From positions 1,980,501 to 2,044,500 of the forward strand of contig LR746280.1 of assembly GCA_902729315.2 (NCBI GenBank): a stretch of 64,000 nucleotides of DNA, written 5' to 3'. Below are positions 25,318 through 37,249 of the stretch, piece by piece; the stretch's first letter is position 1; each line of letters starts with the position of its first letter. The stretch is from Spirodela intermedia. Its lineage: Eukaryota; Streptophyta; Magnoliopsida; Alismatales; Araceae. A program made the position numbers and the translations under genes. The notes under the pieces are model-generated. The model did not search any database. It had not been told where the DNA came from and worked only from the letters and a program-made list of their open reading frames with translations.

Positions 25318-25325
25318 TTTATATA
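25318..25325 (-). promoter_or_regulatory. TATA box of peroxidase B
   Basis: TATATAAA on the minus strand about 170 bp before the ATG; the distance is lengthened by the CT tract. Confidence 0.7.
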
Positions 25326-25759
25326 GAGCAAGGGAGGGCTTCGCCCTCATTGGTCGGCGCTATCTTTCCAAGTCAACAACGGAAGCGGCAGACATTGATG
25401 TTCCCATCTCTGATAGCGTGAAAGAAAGGGCGGCGCAGAGAGAGAGAGAGAGGGAAGGAGGACGGAGAGAAAGGCAGAGACACAGACATTGAGAGGAGAG
25501 GGAGAGAGAGAGAGAGAGAGAGAGTAGCCCCTGTTATCCGCGGATGCTAACCATGATCGATGGCCCTCCCCCCAGTTTTTTTTGACCTCTTAACGTGATA
25601 AGTCAACTGTTTTTATGGAGATCGCTTACATTTTCCCGTCATACGGATGAGGTCAACGGTTATTACTGCATATACATCGCATTCGAGGATTCCCGACCCG
25701 TCAATCCGATACATTAAAGCGCATTCTGGTGATGCTCTACATTACATCTGGGTTTTCAA

Positions 25760-25794
25760 CAGGTCAACAGTCAAAGGTGGGTCCCGCGGCCCAT
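25760..25794 (-). promoter_or_regulatory. TGAC repeats plus GGACCC/GGGCC box upstream of B
   Basis: The plus strand reads AGGTCAACAGTCAAAGGTGG and continues GTCCCGCGGCCC, i.e. TTGAC cores on the minus strand beside the GC box. It matches the arrangement upstream of A, C, H and J, about 0.6 kb before the ATG. Confidence 0.4.
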
Positions 25795-25949
25795 CGACCC
25801 CCTCCACAAGTACTTGTTCCGGTCTTTGTTTTGTTGCAACGTGACCGTCAAGAGTCAGACAGGGTGGCCCCATTACTCATGGCAACAAAAGTAGAAACTC
25901 AAAAGATATTTTCGTGGGCACATAATCTTCCCTTAAGCACTTAGTGTTA

Positions 25950-26481
25950 ATATTTACGATGGAAAAGTGTGCGTGTGTGTACTTGTAGTATCGTAATATT
26001 TCCAAATATCCGAATATTTATTTATTTATTTTATAAATATTTCGTGATAAATTGTTCCACAAATATGTATGTATATATATATATACAAATATTTTTCACT
26101 CATTTGATTCTATAATTGGAAAAATTCGTAAGTATTTAGACAGGGAAGATGACCATGACAGGTCTTCCAAAGGAATGTTTAGGATCTACCAACATCAATC
26201 GTTATCTGAAGGATGACCTGACAGAGTATAAGATTGACAAACTGCTTTTCCAAAAGAATTGTTTTTCCTAAGAAAATTTGTCACGATCATTTACCCAAAA
26301 AATGTCCCTCTCTCTCTCTCTCTATCTATCTCTCTGACTCTCTCCACCCTTGTTTTTTCTACTAGACTACCGCCTAAGCATGTGCTTCCCCTTCAGAAAG
26401 AATGAAAGGGTAGAAATAACTGAGCTAGTGCAGAGGAGCGACTCATGTAAGTTTCTAGTTAGTCGGATAAAACGATGGATG

Positions 26482-26540
<59 letters not shown>

Positions 26541-27560
26541 TTGTGCATATGTGTTGAGCCTAGACTTCATTAGGGTCCAGTCAGGACTCATTTTTCCTGA
26601 AATCTGCACTAGTTGCATGTCGTGAACTCGGTAATCCCGGTGCCTACATTTGGCCACTAATCCACAACTTGAACAGATTTCTTTGCACTGCTGAAGATCT
26701 CTTCCAACCCCCGCAGTAGATAATGTATATAGTTAACAGGGCGGCCAGGCTATGAAGGTCTTGGGAACTTGATTGATTAAGAGAAATTTGAGCCGCTTAC
26801 CAGGCGTTATTGATTGTTGGGAACCCGCCGCGTCGAAAAGTCAGGATCTCTGACTATCTTCCCGGTCAAATGCTTGCTCGTCCACTGTTCCAGATTTCAG
26901 TTGACTATTTAGTTCTTGACGAGGATTGGTAGTGGGTAATGATGTTGACATTGCCGATGGTAGGCCGCGTGTCCTCCAGCTGTCAAGGCAAGCTAGCTTT
27001 GTGGCGATCGAACGGCAAGAGCGACCCCTGCCGATAGAGATCGAGGGTTCTCAAAGACAACGCCATTTCAGAAATGGTGATTTTCCGGCGTGGCGCACAA
27101 GTGCTGTGAGGTCCACTAAGATTAATCCAAGTGTTTGAGGAGGAACGTCTTCTTCGCTGAGATCCAAAGATCTGATGATGCCGACGTTCGTACGGGGTTA
27201 GAATATTTCGCCTTCTTACAAGAGGTTAAAGCAAATCCCTTTTCCGCAGTTGAAAATTCGATTGGTGCAAATGGTCGTCTTCGCTTATCAAATACTCCGC
27301 TCAGTCCTCTCTTTCTCTCGCTACCTATCTATATCTCCACCAATTCTAATTAAAAGAGGAGAGATCTTTCGGTGTAGTCTTTACGCAACCCCCTTCCCCC
27401 TGTAGGAGAGGAGAGACAGAGAGATGTAAGACTAAAAAGCGCACTCGTACGTCCACTTTCAGAAGCAGATTGTTGCTGGTGGGTTTCGTACATTCCTTCG
27501 GAGGATCATCGCTTAAGTAGTTGTCCTTCATTTCTTTTATAGGACAGCTGCCGCCGCCGT
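25950..27560. other. Gene-free interval with spacer-like sequence and a GA tract
   Basis: It contains (CT)n at about 26306-26345 and (GA)n at about 26485-26537. From about 26850 to 27060 it faintly resembles the spacer of the inverted arms (a 'ggtcaaa(t/a)gctt' block and 'gccgat(g/a)gagat(c/c)' context), in plus orientation leading to pseudogene E. No exon 1 or exon 2 of a peroxidase is recognisable ahead of E. Confidence 0.45.
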
Positions 27561-27590
27561 AGGACCCTCGTGGAGACTGCCTTCATACAG

Positions 27591-28132
27591 TGCGGAGGAC
27601 CCTCGTGGACGGTTCACCTGGGACGGCAGGACGCCACAGCGGCCAGCCGGAGAGAAGTTATAAGCAGCATCCTAGTCCGCATTTCAGCCTCTCCGAGCTC
27701 ACCACTAGCTTCCCCAACAAGTGTCTGAACTTGCGGGAACTTTTGGAACTCTCCGGCGCGCACACCTTCGGCGTCTCCCACTGCTTATGTTTCCAAACCC
27801 GGATCTACAACGACATCAATATAAACCATACATTTGCCGCGTCGATAATCCAGACAAACTGCCCGCGGTCCGGCGGTGATAACAACCTTTCGTCGCTCGA
27901 CGTCACCACCCCGACCGTCTTTGACAATGCCTACTACTCCTTCCGGGGTCTCTTCCATTCCGACCAGGAGCTATTCAATAACAGCTCCGCGGATTCCATC
28001 GTCCAAAGCTACGCGGCCAGCAGCTCCGTCTTCTTCTGAGACTTCGCGGCGGTAATGGTAAGGATGGGCAGCATCAACCACCACACCAGCTCCAGTGGGG
28101 AGATCAGACGGGTCTGCAGCAAGGCGAACTGA
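27591..28132 (+). pseudogene. Peroxidase pseudogene E (exon 3 only)
   Basis: It starts after an intron-2-like acceptor ('actgccttcatacag') with CGGPSWTVHLGR in one frame; a net 1-bp indel near 27650-27680 shifts to the frame reading '[20 protein letters not shown]', 'RIYNDININ', 'DNAYYSFRGLFHSDQELF' and '[14 protein letters not shown]'. An in-frame TGA at 28037-28039 replaces the Arg codon of FFRDF. Homology continues to '[11 protein letters not shown]' and TGA 28130-28132. Five residues are deleted in the AYY..LLS..RG segment. Exons 1-2 are missing. The sequence after the stop ('actgaggggacgg') matches gene B better than A or C. A 14-bp duplication (27561-27574 and 27596-27609) sits at its 5' edge. 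Confidence 0.9.
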
Positions 28133-28139
28133 GGGGACG

Positions 28140-31100
28140 GCGTGCATTGCTCAATACTGGACCCGACGATTATGGAAAGAATCAGAACAAGAGTGTACGG
28201 TTTTCCCTCTGGCACCGATTGTAACTCCTAGGTCTGGTTTTGCCTAAAAGTTATGGTTTGCTGGTTTAGATAGAACAATCTACAAGGGAAAGTTAACAGC
28301 TCCGCGATCTTAAAACCCACGGGTCTGATTTTAAATTTTGTTTTATAAATAAAAAGAGAACCACAAGGTGTGATACTTGTATTATTTTCCTTAAATAGAT
28401 TTTTTAAATGCTTGTCCTACTAGGAGTTTGAGAAAATCTTACACGTAATCTTTCCTTAGGCGTCCCATTTAGCCATTACATTAGGGTTGCTCAATTTACT
28501 GTTGTTTACCTTTAATATAAACTCTAAATTGAATTGTCCATCAACTTTTCTAAAAAGATTTCCAGAACCGAAATTTCTACTCTGCCCGAATAATAAGCTT
28601 TAAAAAAATCAAGAAATAAAATATATCCAAATCATCTTGAAGAGCGCCCTCATTTGAACTTTGAGGGCGTTTATCCAAATCATCTTGAAGAAATAATAAG
28701 CTTTTAATTTTTAGATTATGATTGTCCATACTTTTGAGTTCTTTTATTAACTCTCTTGAATTTTGTATAGATAACTAAGCTATAATGGTCTTTGAATGGG
28801 TTTCCTGGACTCAATGTAGCCTTTAGGGAACACTTTTTATGCAGATTTTTACACTATAAGTCTTGACATGACACTTTGGTTTTTATTTACATTCTTGTAC
28901 ACAAACTATATTGTTTTTCACACCTTATAGTTTTCATTTACAAGACCACTACTTATCTAATTTCTTGACGTTTTGGGCATTTTTTCTTAAAAAGACTATT
29001 CAATTTCTTTAAAATAATGACAAAATCACAAAAAATCAGTGATCAAATCAAGCTTTTTTTATAATCAAAGTCAATTTATCAGGTTCAATAATTAAAAATA
29101 GAATTCTCTATATTTTATTCATTCAAAGTAGTTTGCCATATGTTAAATAATAAGTTAACTTCAAAATTATATGCAGATGTATTAATGTAACATTGTACTT
29201 TTTTTTCGAATTAGTAAAAAATCACGTCATAAATGAATTTGGGTCCTAAATTTATTTAATTTCTCTTATGAAGCCATATAAACATTCTTATAAAACTATA
29301 TAATGGGCAACTTTGATGGGGATGCTGACTATGTCAAACAAGCTAAGTTTTCATTTTTTTAGGCTATCACCGTAATTGTTTTATTAAGTATGTTTTGCTA
29401 ACACTTTTCAGTTTTTCATGTATTGTTATCACTATCTATGGACACTTTTAATCTTTTTTACTCCATAATTTTTTCCTAATGTTATTCATTCATGTGTAAT
29501 AAGTTGAGCATATGTTATTTGGATTGATATATGTTTATTTCACGTCTATTCTGAACAAATACCAATTATTACAAAATAAGGTTATCTTAGATGTGTTAGA
29601 GAATGTCATCCATCCCTTGGTGCTTCCCCCCCCTACATTTATGTGTCCCAGTAGGTAGGGGCAACTGTATGTGATTCACTATGCTTGCTAACGCCTAGCT
29701 TGTTGATAATATTATAAGATTTTATAATATTTACTTGGGGCTATTAGTAAAAAATGATGACGTCTAAGGTTTAGGGCTATCGTTTATAATGACATCCAAG
29801 GTTTTATGTCAAAATACTTATCCACAACTATAACAAAAGATGACCATTATTTCCCAACTTTAAGGTAAATTCAGGAATATTAACTACTAAAGAATGGAAA
29901 TAAAAACTATGGACACCTAAATAGCTTTCAAAATGTAAAATTATGGATAAAATACTGTATTTTAAGATGATCCTTAGAATATCCTAGGAATAACTCATCA
30001 TTTTAGAAGATGAAGTTAACTATAGTATTGCAGAAAACTATTTTGCTGATGCAGGTCACAATTTGTTATAAAGGAGGTCATAAGACCTTTGGCAAAGCAT
30101 AGTGACCTTTGGTAAATCCCATTGAATTGATTGTCAATGTCCTTGCCCTTAGGTTCTATTAATTCTAGTTAATATATCAGTGAACATAAAGCATACAACT
30201 AGCCTCTTATAGGTTGAATGGCTACAAATGACCTAAGTGTTCTCTAAAATATATTCTATTTTCGCAGTTTTAAGTGGTCAGCCAAATAGCGCCCAACTTT
30301 AATTACTCAAATAGAATAGTCTAGTACTCACATAAGTTTTGTGTGTAGCTTCTAACGGTTTGAAATTATGCATTCCAAAGTTGGAAGATTCAATCATAGA
30401 TCAGCCATTTTAATGCCTTAAATGAGCTTATGTAATATTAAATTTCTTATTGACCATCGGATAATATAACTCTCATAGAAAAATGTTTGTCTCATGATTT
30501 TTGTCTTTTTAAAAGTAGAAAACGATTAAAAAAGGCCACCCTTGTAACTACTCTCACTCCAATGCCTACTTGTAGGGCAATATGCCAGCTTCTCTTGTTC
30601 CTCTTTTGTCATATATGTCTCAACCCTATTTGCATTCTCTTGATATCGCTCAATGAAGTCGTAGACTGACTTCCTATAAGTAAATAAATGTTTTTCTTCA
30701 GTATATAGACTTCTATACAATGATTTAAATGTCTTCATCCCCAAAGATTGTGAAGATTACACAAAAGTCACAAAAGTTATTTTTATAAGGAAATTTTATA
30801 AAATTAATAATAGTGTCATTTAATTTTTTTTGTATGGTAGTAACTTCTGATCAAGTTTTAATTTAATCATATAAGAGAATTGAACTATGTAATTAGCTTT
30901 GGCATATCTAGAATTGTGAATCTAGAAGAAAATTTTGAGGTATAATTATCAAAGAGTTGAGCTTAGTGTTTAGTAATTATTAGTAAATATTACCTTAATT
31001 GAATCTAAGAATAATATGGTTTGAGATAATGGACATAAGAAAAATAGAATAACTGACCAAAGCAAAAATTAGGATGACATTAAATCAATTCCCCCCTCTT

Positions 31101-31170
31101 ATTTGAAGTACAGCCTTTAACCCAACAAGGCAAACTTGATATAAGATCAAATGGGAGTATAAAGTTAATT
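28140..31170. other. AT-rich gene-free interval
   Basis: Short frames only. One minus-strand frame at 30526-30744 has a loosely copia-gag-like look ('YDFIERYQENANRVETYMTKEE') but is too short to call. No RNA gene was recognised. Confidence 0.45.
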
Positions 31171-31171
31171 T

Positions 31172-32020
31172 TGTTGGAGTCGAACTCCATTAAGGTGACT
31201 TTCTAATCTAATTGGATATTAATGCGATTATAAATGATTTGTGATATTGGGTTTACCCGGGGCAAAATAGTAATACAGATATATAAAGGCCTGCCCTTGG
31301 AGTTTCAACGCACAACAACACCACTCGTACGGAGACACTCCATCCATAGGAGAGAGGCGTATGAGAACCACAGTCGGCCATTAAGTCGCCGCATGGGGAC
31401 CACACCATACGTCGGCCATGAGACTGAGACGATGGAAGCGGACGAATAGGCGACCGTGTCGTCCATATGAGGTGTAGACCAAGGCAGCCACTGGCCGCGT
31501 TGGCGACCAGGAAAGCGGTGGCCAGGAAGACCACAGCTGCGGCCATGCATACGGCCGCTGCGGTAAAGTGGTCTTAGGCAGTGCAGCGTGAGCACGCAGA
31601 CGACCGTCGTGCGTCGTCGAGGCGTGGGTTGCCGCAACGGAAGTCCCAATACCCACCGCCGTCGGGCTGGTCGCGGCGGCGGTCCCCATCGCAGCGGGCC
31701 CCGTTTTCGCCGGCGGGCTCGACTGGCAGAGGATGGGGGTGATGACGCCGGGGGGTCGATGCCGTCTCCGGTCGGCCTCAGCTCCGTACCACTGGCTGCC
31801 GCGGTGGCTGTTGCATTCCATGCCTCCGTTCATGGAGGCGGTGACTCACCGCCCGAGGTGCCCTTAAAGGCAGTGGACGTTTCGCACCTCCCGAGGCTCC
31901 ATTAGGGCGGTCGATGTTTGCTGCCCATTAGAGCGGCGGAGTCCTTTCCCCAGGCGCCGTCGCGGTTGACCTTTCGCCGTGCGAATCGTCTCGCACGGAT
32001 CGCGAAATGAGGGCCGCCCG
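31172..32020 (+). mobile_element. Probable truncated LTR (copia-like) with GC-rich body
   Basis: It begins TGTTGGAGTCGAACTCCA, a TGTTGG start typical of copia LTRs, and has a good TATA box (atatataaagg, about 31274-31284) followed by a C/A-rich start region. From about 31310 the sequence becomes unusually GC-rich for this region and carries several overlapping open frames (about 100-150 aa) on both strands, none of a family I recognise. It abuts the truncated coding start of peroxidase copy H. The LTR reading is inference; a captured host fragment is possible. Confidence 0.4.
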
Positions 32021-32360
32021 GTGTGGCGGCCATTTGCGAGTGATGGAAAGAGGCCTCTCTCTATCCGAGTTATTGTGTGTTTGCTTCTCTCTCTATCGCT
32101 CTCTTTCTTCTTTTCCCTCAAAGTTTCTCTCTTCCTCTGTAGCTGAAGTTTGGGTGGTGTAATGAAGCCCTGCGGGGATTTTGCTTGTTATGGAGTCGTC
32201 CTCTTTCCGCGTGAGGCCTGTCCAGAAGCAAACCATGATTGACCAGGGAAAGCGTCTCTGGTTGGCACGGCGACAGGCTAGAGGGGGTAGGAGGGAAGTT
32301 GACTTTCAAAAGTCGACTTTGGAGGCAACGGCAAAGTCAGTTCCCATATCTGAGAGAAAG
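32021..32360 (-). pseudogene. Truncated peroxidase copy H (promoter, leader, four codons)
   Basis: On the minus strand, upstream promoter blocks, the leader ('cttcagctacagaggaagag' type) and the start context 'cacttgcaaATGGCCGCC' type are kept (ATG 32033-32031). Homology to A/C/D stops after MAAT. The segment holding the TATA box in A, C and D is also deleted here ('gttat' runs directly into 'cgtcctctttccgcg' on the plus strand). It is the mirror counterpart of D and cannot be expressed as a peroxidase. Confidence 0.8.
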
Positions 32361-34667
32361 GGAGAAAGTGTCGGCAACATCTTAAGCGTCGAAACATTCC
32401 GACGTTTTACTGTTAAAACCCGAGCGGAACAACAAGAAGTATTCGATTCGTCGTCTATTTCTTCCCGAGATCGCTGAAATCCTTCTGCAGACATGTCGTG
32501 TTTCACCGTAGTAGAGTGGGGTTTTGCTTTGTTCTTGAACAACCTAGCTTCGTAACACCTGGGACTACCATAGCCATCCAATTGGTGGATATTTCTGGTA
32601 TAGATTCGATCCGTACCGAAAGTTTCAATCATCCTGATGTTTGACCTGTCAAAAGTCAAATGTGGGCTCCTACCTGTCAATCGGTCTTTGTTTTTTTGGA
32701 ATGTGATCGTGCATCAGATTCATTATTTCAAAAAACTCGGATGCGAAAAGTTCAATTCATACGCCCACCGCCGAATGATTCAAATTCGAGATTGAATAAA
32801 TATGTTGCTTTTCCTTGTTCTATACTCTTTTCATATAAATTTTGAATTTTAGATATTTATAGTAGTATGCTTGCACGTATCATTTTATGATGCTAATACT
32901 TTCTGGGTTTTTTTTTCCCGTGAAAATGTAGTCATTATTTTATGGGTGAGATTCACTAGCAACTAGATTCATATGTTTTACGCTTCTCAAGATCATTGGG
33001 TAGTTCCATGGCCCGTTATAACAAAAGCGATGGCGATGCGGAAGGTTGAATAATCCCCTATTGAAATAAGGCGTTACGCCAGGAACAACATTGACACTCT
33101 AATCTCCGAAAAAAAGTGTTTTTGCATGGTTGTCGGCCATTCGCGATCGCCCACCCAACCGCTTCCCTCTCTGCCTCTCTCTCACCTGAACTTTCCATGA
33201 GCTGACCCAGCGAAAAGATGTCTTGTTTACCAAAGAAGCCAAATGGATAAAATAGAAGTGAAGTATTGCTGAGAGTAAAGCCTTGTGACGTAATGACGAG
33301 GACCCAAGAACTGGAACCACCGTCCACGCCGCCAGCGCCTCATCCCAGGCCGATTAAGGGACGATTTTCCTTATTATCTAGCATAATTAACCTCTAATAC
33401 CACGGGTTTAATGAATGGAGAAGTTTTATTTCGTATGTTCAACCATTATCTCTCCGTCAAGGAGTGGCAGTGAGAGAGAGACGGTTGCCATAGTCAAGCA
33501 TTGTCCTCTTACGTATGGAGATGAAACCATATCATCATGCACCGTTATTCGGTGATCTACGCGGCTCCGTCTGACTGGCAACCCAAGAACTGCTAGATCT
33601 GCTTCAACACCCGAGGGGTGATAGGATATGTAGTTAAGCTGAATTTGGCCGATCTCAGGAGTCGAAATTACAGTCGGATCACCTTCCATCGGTTTCGGCG
33701 TCGCGCTGAGATGATCAGCCGTCTGTTAGTTCTCCGCTGACCAAAGTCCAAAAATCTTTCGCCGGTTCCCAAGTCTTCACGACATTTATTGCATGTGGGG
33801 GAGAGGCGAGGCAAGAGGCGGCAGATCTGAACAGTCCCGCCGCGTGGAATGATCAACATTTGACGGAATTCCCACGTCTCGTGGCCCGCCAGGTTAAATT
33901 TTTGGGGAACTGATTGGATAAAACCTCAGCTAGTTATTATCCTTTCGCCTACCTTATCGGTCAAAAGCTTCCTCGCGCATTCTTTCTGACCTTTCTTATT
34001 TTATTTTTTCGTCATTGCAGCAGTACGACATGGACGTTGTTAATGCCGTGTAGGGGATACGTTGCCTAGGTGGTAAATGCGTTGTCGGCATCGTGACTTG
34101 GCGGCCATTGGAATGTAAGAGCTACCGATTGCCGAAGGAGATCCACGGTCAGCCTCGAGTCAGGGTCCAAGTCTGTTAGTGGAAAGGGGATATTCATCAT
34201 TCGTAGTCAGGAGAAGCTAAGACATCCCGAGGAAAAGTTATCACGAGCCACATGTGTGACAGTTTATAGATACGCGTTTGAGTGTGTGGCCCCTGTTTAC
34301 GCGTTGAAAAATTCCACCTTGCCTAGTGGTATTATAAAAATTCCGCCTCGTCAATGACTTCTCTCTCTCTCTCTCTCCCCAAAGTGCCGAGGGAGATCGA
34401 CGGTCAGAAGAAAGAGTGACAGAGTAATAACGGTACAAACGAAAAAGTTAACTTGGTAGATTGGGGATAGCTATTAGAGTTCTCTTCGAACTATTTTAAG
34501 AAACACATCGTCGAGGCAAAGGCGGACGCCTAAGTTAGAAACAAACAAGTCATTGACCTGACCATGTGTAATCTGCCAGGAAGCGGCTAGATCGCTCAAT
34601 GGGAGATAGGAGAAACAGCTCCATGACAACATGACACTGAACGACAATGATATATGAGAGTTCCAAC

Positions 34668-34712
34668 GGCTCCAACGGGGAGATCAGGCGGGCCTGCACT
34701 AGGGTAAACTGA
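34668..34712 (+). pseudogene. Scrap of peroxidase exon 3 with stop codon
   Basis: It translates to [14 protein letters not shown] followed by TGA, the exact C-terminal end of an A/C-type peroxidase. Nothing further 5' is recognisable. It mirrors 17045-17085. Confidence 0.85.
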
Positions 34713-35279
34713 GGGCTTAGGATGCACGACTTTTTTGTTGATCGGACTGCACTAGATGGAAGCCGGTTTTTCTAAGTAAACAAATGTAAAGACAATGGTC
34801 AACAAATCTTGATATGTTTTTGTCAAGTTGTAAGAAAGGCTTAATTTTAATAATAGAAAAGCACCATTCCGTGTAACTTTGAAGTCGGCTCATTTGCAAT
34901 TCTGTTATCTTTGTCAAACTGAGATCAGTTTGACGTGAACCTCGAGTTTTTGTTAGGTACATGTCCGTAGATAGCATTGATGATATTTACGGATTAAAGT
35001 TTTTGTACGGTACATTTCAAGAATATCTAGATAATGACGTTATGTTCTTGCGCTTATGGTTATACATTTCAAGAAATAAAAAATATTACGATGCAAGCAA
35101 AGGTGCTGAAGCTAAAAAAAGACTTTTGTAATTCTTAGAGAGGAAGCAACACTCTACATTATTCCATCAAATTAGTCATGTCATCAACCCTTTCGTGATA
35201 TCTTAACGAAGCAAAAACATATTCGACAATGGAATGAAGATATCCCAAAACAGAAAATAACAAAGGGATTTTATCCTGA

Positions 35280-35450
35280 TAAGAGCTGAAGATAGGGGTG
35301 GTGTGGTGAATCCCTCAGGGGCTGCTCCGCCTTCGATAGACGGCGCGAAACCAGGGAAGGCGCACTTGGTTTCCAATGGCGAGAGGCTGGAGGGTAGTTG
35401 ACCTTTCGCAGTCGGCGCTGGAGGCGACAGCTAACTCAGCTTTCATCTCT
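35280..35450 (-). pseudogene. Promoter/5'-leader scrap of a lost peroxidase copy
   Basis: Minus-strand counterpart of 16288-16460: distal promoter block ('ctccagcctctcgcca') and leader ('cttcagctctta'), with no coding exon after it. Confidence 0.65.
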
Positions 35451-35795
35451 AAGAGAGAGAGAGAGGGAGAGCATCGGTGTATCAGTCTTATCGATGTACA
35501 AGTTGAGAAAAAAAAGAAACCACCGCCCCTAGAAGCCAAAAAGTCTGACCTTTTCGGTCAATCAATAGTGAATGAACAAGAAGGGTTCGATTCGTCAAAT
35601 ACTTCTCATGGAGGTGAGTGAAATCCTTCTCCAGGCATTACATGTTTGACTAATGTGGAAAGTGGTTTCCTGAGTTGTCTTGCACCGACTGTCGTCGTAG
35701 CACCAGGCCCAACCAGAGAAATCCCATTCGGTGATTTTTCAGGACTGAGGTCTTATCCGTTCAGTGTTGACGTTTCAATCACATTCAAGAGTTAG

Positions 35796-35825
35796 GCGCT
35801 CAAACGTCAAAGGTGGGCCCACGGC
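35796..35825 (+). promoter_or_regulatory. TTGAC/GTGGGCCCAC block upstream of C
   Basis: The plus strand reads GCTCAAACGTCAAAGGTGGG then CCCACGGCC, containing a perfect GTGGGCCCAC palindrome. It is the mirror copy of 15863-15885, about 1.4 kb before the ATG of C because of the extra spacer copy. Confidence 0.45.
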
Positions 35826-36826
35826 CTGGTTGTTCTTCATACACGGACTTATTCTGCTCTTTGTTTGGTTTGATGTTAATAATTTAAATTATAAAATTAT
35901 GCTATATTTTTATGAACGTGACGGCAGGGATAACATCTACAATCTGGTGGCCGAGATGTCCATTTTCTCTCACTGCATGTTAGTCGCCATCGTCCACCGA
36001 ACTCTCTCTCTCTCTCTCTCTCGCTATATATAATATATTTCGAATAAAGATGCTCCCTGTTTACAGAGAAGGCGAGAAAATAAAATAGTACGGAAGTGGT
36101 GCTGAGGGGCAACCCTTGTTAGTTAGATAGAGATAGATATGTGGCGTAGTCAAACATTGATCCCTTGTGGGAGAAAAGGAAACTATATCATTCTGCACAT
36201 CTATGTTGTGATGAACGTGTCTCGGTTTGACCTCCAACTCTACCAGTGATGAAGATCTGATTTGATCCTCAACAAGAGATGGGATATGCAGTTAAACTGG
36301 GCCGAGGAGCTATCAAAGCTGTGATAACGTAAATAATTTAGAAACATTCAAGCTCCTTCCGTCAGCTTCCGCGTCGCGACGGTTAACCTTTTTCCCATTG
36401 GCTCACGCTAATAGAGCCCCTTTCCAAGAAATCTTGGCTTTTCTTGCTTTTGGGGGGGTGGGGAAGCCAGCGGATTGAACAAGCCCGCGACGTGGACAGA
36501 GCAGCATCTTTGATCGATGGGTCAAAGCTTTGGGACAAAGCGCGGATTCCCTGGAAAAACTCAACTCCCTCCATCGTCGTTGTCCGGTGGGTTAAAGCTT
36601 TGGGGATCTGATTGGCTTAAACTTCGGTTAATAATCCTCCTTTTGCCTACCAAAAACTTGGTCGAACAATCTTTCTGATATTTCTTGGTTCAGTCTTTCG
36701 GCGATGAGTAATGATCAAGGAGCCTTAGGGAACGGGTTAACAAAGTTTCATTATTCGTAGTAGGCAGAAGCTTGTGTACTACAGATCTATGATAAATCTG
36801 ATGTACGTGCTAGAGTAGAGCCGTTC

Positions 36827-36867
<41 letters not shown>

Positions 36868-36895
36868 CCTCCCTCCCTCCTGTCCCTCTCTCTCA
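36827..36895. repeat. (CT)n/(CCCT)n tract in the promoter of C
   Basis: Pure CT then CCCT repeats, in the same place as the GA-rich tract upstream of A (15296-15350) on the opposite strand. Confidence 0.85.
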
Positions 36896-37083
36896 GATAT
36901 GGGAACTGACTTAGCCGTCGCCTCCAACGCCGATTTCGGAAGGTCAACATCCCTCCTACCCCCCTCCAGCCTGTCCCTGGTCAATCACCGTTCGCTTCCG
37001 GACAGGCCTCACGCGGAAAGATGACGACTACGACCCTCCAACCTTTCACAATCACGCCAGCCAGGACATCGCATGCCGCCGTC

Positions 37084-37091
37084 TATATAAG
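37084..37091 (+). promoter_or_regulatory. TATA box of peroxidase C
   Basis: TATATAAG about 160 bp before the ATG, conserved with D and A. Confidence 0.75.
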
Positions 37092-37249
37092 AAGCAAAAT
37101 CCCCGCCGGACTTCATCACATCACCCTAAACTTCAGCTCCAGAGAAAGAGAGAAAGTTTGAGGGAGAAGAAGAAAGAGAAAGATACAGAGAGAGACAGAC
37201 AAACATACACAAACTCCGATAGAGAAAGGCATCTCTCCATCACTTGCAA

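Larger units (their letters stand above)
32360..36820. repeat. Right arm of the inverted duplication (spacer part)
   Basis: Reverse-complement partner of 15.2-18.9 kb (anchors listed there). It contains the W-box/GTGGGCC box of H (32641-32670), the upstream module (32985-33170), spacer, exon 3 scrap (34668), promoter scrap (35280-35450), W-box block (35796-35825) and module (35925-36030). The part at 36.35-36.75 kb is an extra copy of the 33.7-34.0 kb spacer in the same orientation (shared 'tttgggga(t/a)ctgattgg'), inserted between module and gene C promoter. Confidence 0.8.

Noticed and set aside
30526-30744. Possible copia gag fragment on the minus strand
   Set aside because: Too short and without a diagnostic motif.
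31381-31833. 150-aa minus-strand frame and overlapping 105-aa plus-strand frame
   Set aside because: No family signature, frames open on both strands because of GC content, and next to an LTR-like start; kept only as a GC-rich anomaly.
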